This document shows positions 11,550 through 23,859 of a stretch of DNA of 64,000 nucleotides, piece by piece. Position 1 is the stretch's first letter. The number at the start of each line of letters is the position of its first letter. Source of the stretch: Cryptomeria japonica (lineage: Eukaryota > Streptophyta > Pinopsida > Cupressales > Cupressaceae); the NCBI RefSeq assembly GCF_030272615.1, contig NC_081409.1, positions 914,612,340 through 914,676,339 on the forward strand, given 5' to 3'. The notes beneath the pieces were generated by a model, which saw nothing but the letters and a program-made list of their open reading frames with translations, was not told the DNA's origin and did not search any database. The translations under genes and the position numbers were made by a program.

Positions 11550-14500
11550 TTGTAATCTACCTTATTTGATAATGACTAATTTTTATGTGTTAATGAATGT
11601 AATTATGTGCTAATGAATGTTCATGAATGATATGTGTTGGTTAATGAATTTTATGTGTTAATGAACATTATGTGATAATGAATGAATGTTATATTTTAAT
11701 AATGGATGAAAGAATGAATGAATGTTAGATGTTAACGGGGAATTTAGAGTGATGTTAGGGGGGGGGGGGGGGGAGGGGCCAAGTGAGCTTCCACCTTCAC
11801 GTGGTTGGCCCTGTTAAGTAGAGAATATTAAACTATTCTTGAAACAAAGCAAAACTCAATAAGATAACACACTTTTCAATATTTCATTATGTTGCACAGT
11901 TAATCTTATTGAATAATGTACGCATATTGAATCTTAATTGCAGGGTCCAACAGAGCCAACACGAACAACACCATGGTGCGAGTACAAAAGTTGTGAATAT
12001 GCCTCATCATGAATAAAGCTGAATTAGCGTATTCTTTGTAAAATCTCAAATGCTCTATACTTTGGAAGTTTTGAAATTTTTATGATCATATCGGTCCCCT
12101 GCCTAAAAGCTTTTTTCCTTGATTTGTTTGTGATACACATTGAGAGATTTTTGTTTTCCTTTTATTTATGCATGTCTTAACCATTCTCCACATGCTTCCC
12201 ATTCTTATTTAGATTGTTGTATTTTTACATATGTTGGAATATGTAGTTCCACGTACATGTTTTCTATGTTCTTTGTAACTATATGAAAAGGTGTAAAATG
12301 TGGGTATAGTCCAAAATCTTGATTACCAACAAGCTATTGTTGTTTAATAGTTCCAGTGTTTGTATTAATTGAAACAGTTTAACCCTTTTAACATGTTTCA
12401 TAGCAAACCTACACTTTGTATGCAATCTTATTGTTACAGTTCAATTACTGAGGTGATGTGATTTATCTTGACAATAGAATATCGGAATTTATTTGAATTT
12501 ATCTTGACAATAGAATATTGGAATTTAATACCATAATCCATGATGAAAACTGCCAAAAATGGAAATTTATCTTAGTTCGCAATTACGAAATGCTTTTGTA
12601 TAGGCCTCTCGAAGATTAAGTACATCAAATTGAGACTTTATAAATTGAGTGTATGTATTAGCAATCTCCCAAATTGTTCAATGGTCTCCAAACGTTGTCA
12701 ATTTTTTATTTTTATTTTAACTCAAATATGTATGGTATAGGCATATCATTGGTTGTGTGATTTTTTTTTCCCTTAAATGCTTCTACGACCAAAAGAGACA
12801 AGTTTTAGATGAAAATGGGGTCTTATGGGCCTTTTTGACACAATGGTAGGTTCTTTAGACCTGAAAATGCCCCAAAAACTAGTCGATTGCCTTAAGTTAC
12901 AAACAAATCCTTGTTTGTGAGCATGCTTCTTGATCTCCAATTTTGGTGGAATGAAAGATAATATTGAATTTCTCAAGCCTTTTGGATGCTTCGAAACCAC
13001 AAAAAAAAAGCTACTTTGATCATTGAAATGTTGTAGTGACTTGGATAAAAAAAGAAAACTAAGTCTAAACTTTAGAAGTTAGTTTTTTCTTGTCAAATTG
13101 TTTTCAATTTTCAAATCATCCAAGGATGCAAGAGGAGTATATTTTGTTATGACAAGATAAAAAAAAAACTTAGAATCTTTTGAAACCATTGAAACACGAG
13201 GACCCCTTCCCCCCCTCCAAAATCCCTATTTTTTCAGGATGCAATACTTAGGGGAAACATCCCCTTGCCGCACCACTTAGGGACATCCTAGGGACTCCAA
13301 GGAGTCTCTTGATAGTATTGAGGATGCCTATGAGTCTCCCATGGCCCCCAATTAGAAACTCCAATTCTAAACAAAAATGGTGAAATTATTGTGAAAATGT
13401 CATCCGTATTAAAGGTTTGGCAATGCCCTTTAACCTTGATGGGGGCTCTGCCCCAAACCCCCCACAAGGGGCACTACCCATTGACCCCAAACTTCTACCC
13501 ACCATTCTTATTGTTAATGCAATCGTTTCCATTTTTTTTATGTTGACTAGTTTAAACACTTAGTATGCCAAAGTTTCATCTGCAATTCTTATACTTATTC
13601 TTAGTTTGTTCCCAAAGTTCCAAAACTCTACCACCATTGTTAATGTTCAAATTTCAATGCAGTCATTGACATATTTTTAATGTTTATTGTAAAATTTACA
13701 TAGTGTGGCAAAGTTTTATTTACAGTTGTTATACTTATTCTATACACATCCTTTTATAATTAATTTTTTAAGTTGTATATATATTTGCATCCCACCCTGC
13801 CCCCTTCGTCATCCCCCTATCGTCCCCAAACTTAAGCCCTTGGTATGTTAAGATATGAAAGCTCACAATAGTTTCATTTGATATGTTAATTGAGGAAAAA
13901 CCTACAATATATAGCTTCCAAGATTCCAAACCCATGAGGATCATGAAGAGGTAGAAAACCAAAAAAAGAAATTGCTTATCCAAGTTTCCAAATTTGTGAC
14001 AAGGAAAAAGTAGAATCTCAATCAAAGAAGGAGAATGTGCAACTCATTATCTTATTCTACCTAAGTAAAAATATTACCTAATTAAGCTTTTTAATAGTGG
14101 AATATCACACTTAGGATAAAACATATCCAAGGTAAATAAAATATTACATTGATAGGCTTCTTTGGTTGCTCTAAAAGTGGCGCCTTATGAATTATGTTCT
14201 TGGATACTAAAGTGTCCAAATTCTTGGCACTCTTGATAGCTTCTTGTAGAGATTGTGATTCAAAGGCTTTAACCAAACCTTTCAATGGTTTCTGTTGATG
14301 TGTTTTTTATGCACTATGCAACACAAAATAAAATACTAAGTATTATATCCTCTCTTGAACAAAATCCTCCCAAGTGCTAAACTACGTGATCAAATGGGAT
14401 GACTCCAAGATTCCAATAGTCAGGTCTTGACTTTATATTGCAGATAGACTCAATGATTGTGATGTGATATCTTCTGGAATCACAAGAGGGACTTACGTTG

Positions 14501-15082
14501 CTTGGGTCAAGACCTATCCATTCTCATGTTTCATGATTGATTTACACTCCATGATTTAGGTCATCCTTGAGAAACATCTCAACTTAGCCAAATTTTGTTT
14601 TTTGTACCCTAATTCTTTAATTTTGACCCCTTACTAGCATTGCCTTAGGTTTTATTGGAATTCTTGCTTCTCTAGCATGGGCACATTTCTAGGGTTCATT
14701 CACACAAATTGCTCTTGATGAGCAAGCTAGTATCATGACCATGACTTAAACAAAATTTTAACTTAGTCAAATTATCTCCTCCAAACTTCTATGAGTTCAT
14801 CAGCTTCATTCTTCATCATTTGGATGTCTTTTGTCATTGGAAGGTAATTCTTGACCACCATACCTCAATCTTGACCTATGCTACCCTAAAACCCTAGAAC
14901 CTAGTCATGTTTACAATTGAGATCTTGGTGACTTGATCACTTAATACAACTTAATCATGCAGGTCTCATCTAACTCCGACTCCAACACTTAAGCAAATCA
15001 ACCCTAGCAACCAAGTACTTTGCGAAATATCTTGCAACTTGACAACATGGGTAATGATGGAGGAATGGAAGGTGAGACCTAT
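11550..15082. other. Noncoding 3' region of the CACTA element
   Basis: No supported coding. It contains 'taatgaatgt' repeats at 11580-11735, a 16-base G run at 11758-11773, and a short self-complementary phrase at about 13440-13470 (GGGGGCTCTGCCCC). At 14294 a sequence beginning TGTTGATGTG resembles the start of a diverged LTR that recurs near 15895. Small minus-strand frames at 12773, 13768 and 14091 have no recognisable features. Confidence 0.4.
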
Positions 15083-15253
15083 AGAGGTGAGAGAGAGAGA
15101 TAGGGTGAGAGGAAGAGATAATGACCTGGAGAGGGTAGAGAAAGAGAAGTAGAGAGGGAGAGAAGAAGAGAGGGATGGAGAAAGAGACCTAGAGAGGGGA
15201 GAGAGAAGAGAGATAGTAGAGAGGGATAGAGAAGAGAGATAGAAGAGAGATAC
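15083..15253. repeat. Purine-rich GAGA tract
   Basis: About 170 bases of nearly pure purine on the + strand made of gagaga, agaggga and agagat units. It sits just inside the hairpin that marks the CACTA subterminal zone. The Ser/Leu-rich minus-strand reading frame through it is an artefact of the repeat. Confidence 0.8.
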
Positions 15254-15293
15254 CAATGTCAATCTTTTTCTATAATTTTTTTTTTTTTGAGAA

Positions 15294-15396
15294 CTCGGCC
15301 TATCGTCGGAATTCCGACTCCACAGGGTAAAATTCCGACAGAGGAGTGTCGTCGGAATTTTACCCTGTGGAGTCGGAATTCCGACGATAGGCCGAG
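15294..15396. repeat. Perfect inverted repeat, 46-bp arms, 11-bp loop
   Basis: Arms at 15294-15339 and 15351-15396 are exact reverse complements separated by 11 bases. Each arm contains the self-complementary core GTCGGAATTCCGAC. Related shorter copies of the GTCGGAATT motif in both orientations continue to about 15580, as expected for the TNPA-binding subterminal repeats of CACTA elements. A long perfect hairpin is unusual even for that zone. Confidence 0.9.
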
Positions 15397-15598
15397 ATCG
15401 TGACGGTATTCTTTCTAGGTATGAGCATCCATGGCGGTCGTCGGAAAGGTTGGAGGTGATGTCGGAATTTCAACAACCACAAGGATAGTCGAAACTTCTG
15501 ACAAAAAGTTTTCGACGACTTTTTTGTCAGTAGTGCGATGAAATTTTGTTGGAATTCCGACGATTTGTCGTCGAAATTTTGACCCGAATGTACTAGTG
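15397..15598 (+). other. CACTA right subterminal region and terminus
   Basis: Read on the minus strand the sequence from 15598 begins CACTAGTACATTCGGGTC, then a series of TCGACGAC / GTCGGAATT repeats. CACTA elements end in CACTA...TAGTG with 3-bp target duplications. The matching left end and duplication were not found, so this is a strong but single-ended call. Confidence 0.7.
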
Positions 15599-16640
15599 TG
15601 ATAATGTAGGTCAATTCGAGGCAACAAAAATCCAATAAAAAAAATGGATTTGGTGGTTTTGACATATGACCTCTAAAAGACAATTTGATAGTTGGACCAT
15701 GTGGGAATGACAGTTAGATTGGTAAAATGAGCAAAGATGAAATTGACAAATATTAGGAAGGATAAGTCAAAATGTTGTTAGGTTTGAAAATTTGGAGTTT
15801 GACAATTTTGGATGGTTTTTTGCTAGAATAGTCTAAGTTTGTTTGGTCTAAACAAAATTCTCAAACTAGGTGACAAATCTACTAACTACTAAGTGTTGAC
15901 ATGTGTTTTGTGACCACACCAACACAGGAAAAAAGTTTCCCAATGGCTACCTTATCCTCTCTTGATCAAATCCAAATGTATGCTAAGTTTGTAGGAAGAT
16001 CATACAATTACTCCAAGGTTTTGATTGTGTACTAGTGACTTTATGTGGATATAGGCTCGTGTGGTGATGTAGCTAGTAATTTTGTAAGGAAAGCAAGTGT
16101 AGAAATACGCTTCCCTAATGTCAATTTGCAGGGGAAAATAAACTAGTGTTTACAAAATTTCAACATTTATAGAATATGGCATAAGCATAAGCATACACAA
16201 TTAAACAACACAGAGATAAAACACACAGAGTTAACATGGGAAAACCCTTTCAGGAGAAAAACCCACCACCAACAGAAAATAACTTTATTATCAGTATGTC
16301 AAATACAATAAAGTTCAGTATGCAAACTTCCTTACACTCTGTCAAACAATCGTTCCAGATGTAACAAACAACACTCAGATCAAAGTACAGTTCCAGATTG
16401 CTCAATAGCTATTCCAAGTCGTAACCATATATTCCATTCACGTTCAGCTTCAAATACCAAACTGGTCGATCATTTTTATGAGCAACTGCAGCAACGACTT
16501 GAAGTCTAACCATTTTCCTGCGTCGGTCTAAATTCATGGAAAACCAATTATCCCACATGCAGAGAGTCAATCAGTTTGTATTCATATACACCGACAGTCT
16601 CATCCTTAGTGTTCGAGTGTTCACCTTTTTGGATCTCGGT
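15599..16640. other. Noncoding, with a second LTR-start-like sequence
   Basis: No coding. From about 15895 the sequence TGTTGACATGTG and the following 'tcctctcttgatcaaatcc..gactccaagg' phrase resemble, with divergence, the stretch at 14294-14440. Both may be fragments of related LTRs. At 16230-16270 a phrase around 'catgggaaaaccctttcaggagaaaaa' looks like dispersed plant repeat DNA, but no element boundaries were found. Confidence 0.35.
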
Positions 16641-18490
16641 TTGAACTCACGTCCGCAGTCGGTCTCTACTCCATCGACCATCGGGATAGCTTTCAACCGG
16701 TAGAGTCAATCGCCCGATGATACCTGATCACCGAAGGTGACTCCATCGAGTCATCGGCAAAACACAGGAAGTGTTACCCTGATCTTCGATAACCAAGAGT
16801 GAACCTCATCGACTCTGTTGGGTCTCAAATCAACAGATTGGATAGGTTCTAAGGAAATGCCAACTCCTATTATCAAACCCTCCAATTGACTTGGCCAACT
16901 TATAGAGTGAACCTATTTGGTTACTAACTCTCTCACTTTAGGCTCTGCAGGACCTAGGTGGGTATACCTACTCACTAGTTGTTCCTTCAGCTAATGCTTT
17001 TTATAGCAGATTTAGTGTCTTAATCTGATATCTCCTAGTCTCAGAATGGCATAAGTTTCTTAAACAGATTGATTTCAGATGTGTGCATTGATCTATGTAT
17101 CTTGTAAAAGTATATATGTTACACTTTGGCTAAATTACCTACTATACCTACTCTACTAATCCTAATGCTTAAAAGCAAAGGGTAATTGGTATGGTTAAAG
17201 GGTTTGTTTACAAATGATCAGTGCCTTTCCTCTTATTTGGGCTATAGAGTCTTATATTTCTTCAGGACTTATTGTGTAAACTTATGAGACAATTTTTAAA
17301 CCCACCCCTTTTGGTAAGTCTGTCAGTTACTGTTTCTTATGAGTTCTATTTTGATGTTTATATTGTAAACCGCTTGAATGAGTTTAACCCTAACTTTAAG
17401 AGACCATCCAAGGAAGAATTACAACGAACAATTACAATTCACAAGTAAATCCTTTTGATCCAAATCTACAATATGAAACACAAAACTTTACTGGAACAAC
17501 ACAAATAACCTTATCTCCTTTAGATAATATCACAAGCAACTACCTTTTGGAAATATGTTAACTCTCAACACATATGAGAAAGAAAATGCAACCAGTTATT
17601 TTTGATAAAAAGTTTAAAAGTACAAAATTTGCCTCCACTTTTTGTCTCTATTCCTTTTATGTTTTTTTTCTCTCTTTACATTTTACATCACACATATATA
17701 TGTGTTTGAATGGTTTTCATACCCCTTTGGGTGAAAAGACACCCCCCTTTTAAATAAAAATAATTCCAAATCCCGAAATTGCCTTAGTTTATGTAATTAA
17801 TTGTCACTTTACAAGTTGTTTAGGCATATTAGAGGTATTTTAAGGCTATTTTATGGGTATATAATGGATAAATGGTCTTTAAATGATGTAAATACCCCCT
17901 TTGGTCCTTCACACTCCATTTTTTATGCCCATTATTGTGTTTATGTTATGGTTTCATATTGTGCAACAAATATAAAATATATTACTTGTACCTATTCAAT
18001 ATATATATATATATATAGAATTTTTCTTGCTCCTTGTCTTGGAATTTGGAATTCTAAAAATTGCAAATTTTAGGGTTCCACAGACTCATCAGAACCAACA
18101 CTGTGAGGTTACCCCAATCTGCATTGTTATCCCGATAACCTAAAGTGGTCTCGTCGGGTCATCGGCTCACGCCCAAAACTGCTATCTCGATAAGCGAAGC
18201 ACTCTGAGAAAAAATAGAGTGGACTCATCGGGACTTTGGTGTAGCCTTCATCACGTCGACCTGATTGCCAATATCAACCTGATCACCGAAGGCGACTTCA
18301 TCGGGTATCAGCTTAACTCCAGACCGGAACCTCTCATAGCCGATGACAACCCAGACCGCCTAAGATAGCTCCATCGGGTCATCGACACAAATCTAATGCA
18401 GTCTTCCTGAAAGCCAAAATTATCCTGACGATCGAAGTCGACTTCGTTGGGTCATCGAAATAGCGTCAAACCTGCTCCTCCGAGCTCCGA
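16640..18490. repeat. Degenerate CATCGGGTCATCGG repeat in two blocks
   Basis: Units built on 'ctgatcaccgaaggcgact' followed by 'catcgggtcatcgg' occur at about 16665-16850 and again at 18110-18480, each as several diverged copies. The 1.2 kb between the blocks (16850-18100) is AT-rich and lacks the motif, so it may be a later insertion. No coding potential is visible. Confidence 0.55.
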
Positions 18491-19610
18491 TGAAAGAGGA
18501 TACATTGGCAAGAGTCATGCCAATAGAGCTCACACATTTCCTTCACATTGTTTCATCGACAAGAGTTAACCCAATCAATATGAACAAATATCAAGTGAAT
18601 TAGAGGCACATTTCCAACAAATTCAAGGGGACTTACACACACTTTGAAGAAGATTAAGACAAATTTATAACTTTCAAGAAGATTTTTTGCAAATGATTTG
18701 ACTATTAAAGGTTCTCTTTTTTAGAACTTTTTCGACTAAATAATGTTGAAAGTAAATGAGGAAGGGTTTAAGGAAAGCTACTCTAAATCTAGGAACTTAG
18801 TAAATAACAATGTCTAGGATAGGATCAATCACACTTTAATTTGCCACGTTGAGACAACTACATGAAGCGAGTGCAATCTTCAAGGGTTGTGTTTGAAAGA
18901 TTTCAAATCATCAATGAATACCATCAGAGAATAATATTCATTCAATAATTCAGATTAAATGCACACATAAAATGGCTCAGTCCAACCTTATGTTGTTGAT
19001 AACAATTAGCTATCAACAAAAGGTACGAGCATACAATCTTCTCCTTATAACACTGCAATCAACTTCATTCGCCTAAGTGCTTGAGATAAATGTACTCTAA
19101 GCAAGGAAAGCGAAACCATGCAAGCTATGAAATGAGACAAGTATACACCATCAAAGAACAATGTATTATAGTTTATCACTTCAATAGCTTATTGCAACAA
19201 TCTCATACAATCTCCTTTATCTACAAATGAACGGGGTCACCCCCTTATATAGGCCTCTAGCCTTGATTACATTAGTGACTCTTTATGCCCATTATCAATT
19301 AATTACATTCCTACCAAAAATGGCATCTACTATGCATTAAATGCACCACTTCTTTCTAATTCACCCAATGCGTAATAAATGCCCCATCAAGCAAATATCG
19401 TCCATTGTGCAATAAATGCACCATCATGCAATAAATCACCCAAAATACCTTGAATGCTCCACCATCTCCTAAATCGGCCACATGCAATAAATGTTCCATT
19501 ATCTCGCCATGCATTGATTGAGCCATCATTTGGTCAAATATTCCAACAATGAATGTGCCACTACCTCATATGGTCAAAAGATGCTCATCCAAAATTGGAT
19601 GAGCACTATC
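18491..19610. other. Noncoding, with AATAAA-rich repeat at 19370-19520
   Basis: No gene seen. Between about 19330 and 19520 the phrase 'tgcaataaatgcaccat' recurs five or six times in diverged form. This lies downstream of the minus-strand coding region's 3' end, so it could be 3' flanking sequence of that unit. Confidence 0.45.
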
Positions 19611-22600
19611 TCACTCATTAATGGCGAATACAATGAACCTAGCAATGATGGCCTCAAATTCTCCTAGAAAGACACTTGGCACGTTCTCCATCTGGAATTC
19701 CAGCAAGGAAATATCTTCTTCGCACTTGCAAAAAAACTTCTCCCAATCCACCCCTACCTCTTGAGTCCTTTGCATCATGCAGGAAAACAACGTGGCATTT
19801 TCCAGATGTTCTTTAGAAAATGATTCTACAAAGAAATATTCATGTGACCTGCCCTTCAAGAAGTCTATTGTTAACTTATGCTCAGTCAACCTTCTAAAAA
19901 ATAATACCTCAACTGCGTTGAGGACTTCTCCTTATATTTTCCTAACCGAGTCTTTCAAAGATTTAGACTCTCTATTGAATCTTTTAAAAGACTCCTTTCC
20001 AGTGCAAACAACATAAAACCACCATAGGAAGTCATAAACTTCACTTTCCTGGACAACCTTCCCTTCAATTAATGTTTGCCTGGGCATTCTCATTAATGCT
20101 CTAAGTCATGGAATAGTTAGGTATTGATAAATGTGCATATTTCCCATGAACTATCCGTCATTTCCAGCCTACTCAAGACAGCTTGAATTCTCCATTGGAT
20201 TTGAGCCAAGTCTTCGATGAATTTTCTGGCTGGAGTGAAGACATCTTCTACCCACTCCTTAGAGAATTGAGCTCTTTTTCTAACTTCTTCAGCACCATCA
20301 ATAGATTCTTTAGGAAGAGAGAAAGGAAGCACAAATAATGGATCTTCCTCCTTGAGTGGATGTTTAAAACTCCACACATATTCACACAAGGCTCTATTTT
20401 AACTTTCCAAATTCTTGTTCTTTTCCTTTATCTTTTTCATTTGTTCCTTCATTGCCAAGGAAGATTCATCAAAATCTTCCACCACCTATGTCATGGAAGC
20501 ACACCCTAAATTGAATTCTCTGATTACATATTCTTTGGGTGTGATCACACTTCTATCCTTATCTATCCTAGGCTCAACCAAATGCAGTGCTCTGGATCCC
20601 GAATCGTCCCGTGTAAACTTTGAAAACTTCTTGGCTACCTTTTTCTCTGTTGGTCTGTCCATTATGCTCAAAATTTCTAATTCTTGCATAGGATCCATTT
20701 CCTCTTCTGGTTCTTTTCTCATCCTTTCCTTCAGCCAATTTGGAGCAGCTGCTAGTTGGTCCTGAACTTTCATGGGCACTTGCTCTTGCGAAACTTCCTC
20801 CAAGTCTTCCAGAATTATCTCTATGAAACCATCCTGCTCATGTTGTTCTGGACTGGGAGGAAGCTCTTGGCTTTGAATTTTTGGCTAAACTAGTTTGTGA
20901 GAAGCATTGATGTTGAGAATATCTTATGCTTGTGCATTATTAGGAACATTATCTTGATTTTGACTCCTTGGGACCTCAGGTGCAAACATTTCAACTTCTT
21001 GCAAACTAGAAGAGCTAGTCGGTGATTGTTCTTTCTCCACCCTTGGCCTTTTCTACTACGATTCTTCTTAATGGGCTTGTTTTCTCTTCTTTGTTCTTGA
21101 ATTCTTAGGAACATTATTCTCTTTACTTTGCTCGACTCCTTCCTGCAAAATTTCTCCTTCTTTGGCTTGGGCTTGAGATGACCCTTATATGGCTTCACTA
21201 TGGGAATCCAAGTTTCCCATCAATTGGTAACTTGGGCGAACATTTCCTGCCTTCAGCCTCGTGATGTACTAATCAACCCAATGCCTGGTGAATTTTAGGA
21301 TAGGTCTAGTCAAAACATCCAGATAATCAATTTTTGGTTTCAAGCAATCTGGAGCCTGAATGGCCCTATCCTTCAAATTTTCAAATTCTGGTTGAACTAG
21401 ATTCTCATCCTCCTTGACCTGATCTAACATCTAAAGTATTTCACAAAGTTTGATCATGTCAAGGGACAACCTAGAGAACGTGTCCTCTTTCGAATTTCAA
21501 TATCATCCTTAGCATTAGCCCAGTAGTCCTCCAGATGGAATTTGTGCTTGAACTTCACTCTAATAACCATCCTTATTTTGTTGTATGGATCAAAGTAGGA
21601 TCTGACTATATGGGATGTTAGATGGTAAAATACCAATTCTTCTACAGAATTCTCAGTCACCACCAATGTCAGACACATTTCCATATAATCTCCTACGACA
21701 ATAGGAAATTCAATTGATAGCTTCTTCTTTTTCTTCTGAATTTTGTCATAGGTAGTCAACTATCTAGTGAGATCCAACAACACCATTTGGTCCATCGGAT
21801 ACCTCAATAGCTTATGTGAGAGAAAAGAGAATCCTTGAACTCGGATATAGGGAAACTTTGGAAATTGAATATACCAAGCTCTGTATTTTTATATTAGTGC
21901 TCTGTCTGCCTACAACAACCTTGTATGAGGTTCTCCTTGTAATAATCTATTTAAATGCATGGTGAAGGTGTCTCTGACTAACTTGAAAGATGTAGTGTTA
22001 TAAAAATGTAGCTATGGATATCATTTGTGAACCTTCAATTGACTTTGTCCACATCCCATGGGTCCCTTTCCTGGCAAGCCATTAAATTTGCCCATTCTTG
22101 CCAGTGAGTAGATGCCGTATGCACATAGTGGTTGATCAATCTTCCCCAATCTACTATCTCATTGCCTTTCATCACTTCACTGATGAAGAAAAATATCCCA
22201 TTTTGAACATGAAGGCATGTGGACATCCCACAATTCTACTTAGCATCATCACGAGGTTAGCATATTCTTGCTTTAAGTCAAAACTGGTGATCTATTTGGG
22301 CATCTTGGAAATATGTGGTCTTGACTTCTGTATCCAGATCTTGTTGATTATTTCAACACATCTTTCCATGCTAGCATCATATATCATTGCAACTCTATCC
22401 TTGGTTTTGTAAGTCATGGATCGGAATGCAGGAATCTCTAATGTCTCTCCACTTGCATCAGTTGTGAGGTTAGTCAATGAAGAGGTGAAAAAGACCTGCG
22501 AGGTGGATTAGTTAATAAGCATGCAAGTCAAACATATAATCATATAAAATCAAAGACATAACTCCAAAACACATGAAAACATGAATAAGATGCATATACC

Positions 22601-22885
22601 TCACAAAACCTTATACCTCTCCCTCGGATTGAGCTTGATGAAGTGAAGGCACCCCTTGGTGATGCTCCACTTGATGTGCTCCTCTTGCTTGCTTGCTTGA
22701 TGTGGATGGCTCTCCAATGTTGTGCACAAATGGAATGGATTTGGAAGATAATAAGGATGATATGATCAAGTGTGGATGAGATATGATTTGCACATGATAA
22801 GGTTGCCAAGATGAATTCCTGGGCTCAAAAGGACAACATAAGATTACTAAACTTGGAGATGAAGAATGGAGGGATGGAGACCTCA

Positions 22886-22892
22886 CTTTATA
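22886..22892 (-). promoter_or_regulatory. TATA box of the solo LTR
   Basis: TATAAAG on the minus strand, about 400 bp from the LTR's 3' end, the position expected for the R region start in a plant gypsy LTR. Confidence 0.45.
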
Positions 22893-23029
22893 GGAAGAGG
22901 GGAGGAAGAATGGATGGCTAGGATGGATTCAAGATGAAGGGCTAGGATTGCTTGTGAGCTCACACAAGGCCCAAGAGAGGGTGTGGAGACCAAGAGATAT
23001 GCCTTAAAGTCATTTCTTGTCTCCACACT

Positions 23030-23112
23030 CCTCAAGGTACATTGGGAAGACTTCCCAAGGTACCTTGAGAAGAGAAAAGTGCACTGGGAAGACTTCCCAA
23101 TGTGCCTTGAGA
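23030..23112. repeat. Two tandem palindromic units in the solo LTR
   Basis: Two ~42-bp units each contain TTGGGAAGACTTCCCAA-type palindromes (23042-23058 and 23085-23100) flanked by inverted 'aaggtac' or 'gtgc' and 'cttgag' sequences. They could form adjacent hairpins or be binding sites in the LTR U3. Confidence 0.65.
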
Positions 23113-23859
23113 GGAGCAAGGGATGTGACATTCCTTAAAGAATGGGGAGGAAGAATTTAAAATTCTCCAAAAAGGGATAATCATGGGGATTGGAGGAATA
23201 GGAAGGAATTAAAAATTCCTTGAGAAAGGAGATGCCTAGAGGGATTGTGAGATTTTGAAGATCTCACATTCACCTAGGAAAAGAGCATTAAAAGCTAGTG
23301 GTTGGATGGAAGGGACAAGGAGTTGACTTCGTGGCTAATCATGATGATTAGCCATTAGCAACTCATTAGAAGGGGGATTAGAGGAAATGTTAGGTGGGAT
23401 TAGGATTTGTAGGAGGATTTGACTAGGAGAGAGAATGAGTGGAGGGAATTAAAAATTAGATGAATAAGGTTAAGTGAGTTTAGGGAGTTTCTGGCCTTCA
23501 TTGGCAAGATTACAGATGAGGTCGAGTGTTTTGAAAGTGCATAATTAGATGGTGAAGGATGTCTCTCTGCGGCGTTCTGGTGCGAGCTAGGGCCCGCGTG
23601 CTCTAGCTCTCCTGGCTGTTCGTTATCTGTGCTCGGTGGGCAGTTTTCTGGCGCGATCTCAAAGGGGGGTGGGTCTGCTTTATTCAGGGGTGCGTAGGCC
23701 GTTTGGGTAGGCGACCATTGCCTGGCTTGTGGGCAGGTTTTGTTCCTGCGTCTTCTGGCTGCGCGTGGTGGTTCTCACTGCGGGAGGAGTGTTGTGTCCT
23801 GAGCCTGAGGGTCTTTGGCCTTGGCTCTATCTTTCTTGGTGTGGCTGTGCTCTCGGTCT

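Larger units (their letters stand above)
2587..15598 (+). mobile_element. CACTA (En/Spm-type) DNA transposon, left end not found
   Basis: The element is supported by a tnp2-type transposase gene, a second multi-exon gene with a transposase_24/TNPA-like region, a subterminal zone rich in short inverted TCGGAATT-type repeats, and a right terminus ending TAGTG at 15594-15598. All are in the orientation expected for one element of about 13 kb. The 3.7 kb between the last exon (11549) and the hairpin at 15294 is noncoding and may hold unrelated insertions, so unity of the right end with the genes is inference. Both genes carry nonsense codons, so the copy is not autonomous. Confidence 0.65.

Noticed and set aside
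15360-15683. Overlapping minus-strand frames at the CACTA end
   Set aside because: They run through the hairpin and terminus, which are structural repeats.
14294-16040. An LTR pair of one element
   Set aside because: The two TGTTGA starts are diverged, have no matching ends or duplications, and a CACTA terminus lies between them.
22540-23131. Minus-strand frames MATLSC.., MRSPSL.. and MSHPLL..
   Set aside because: They lie inside the solo LTR U3/R/U5 and disagree in frame; no domain.
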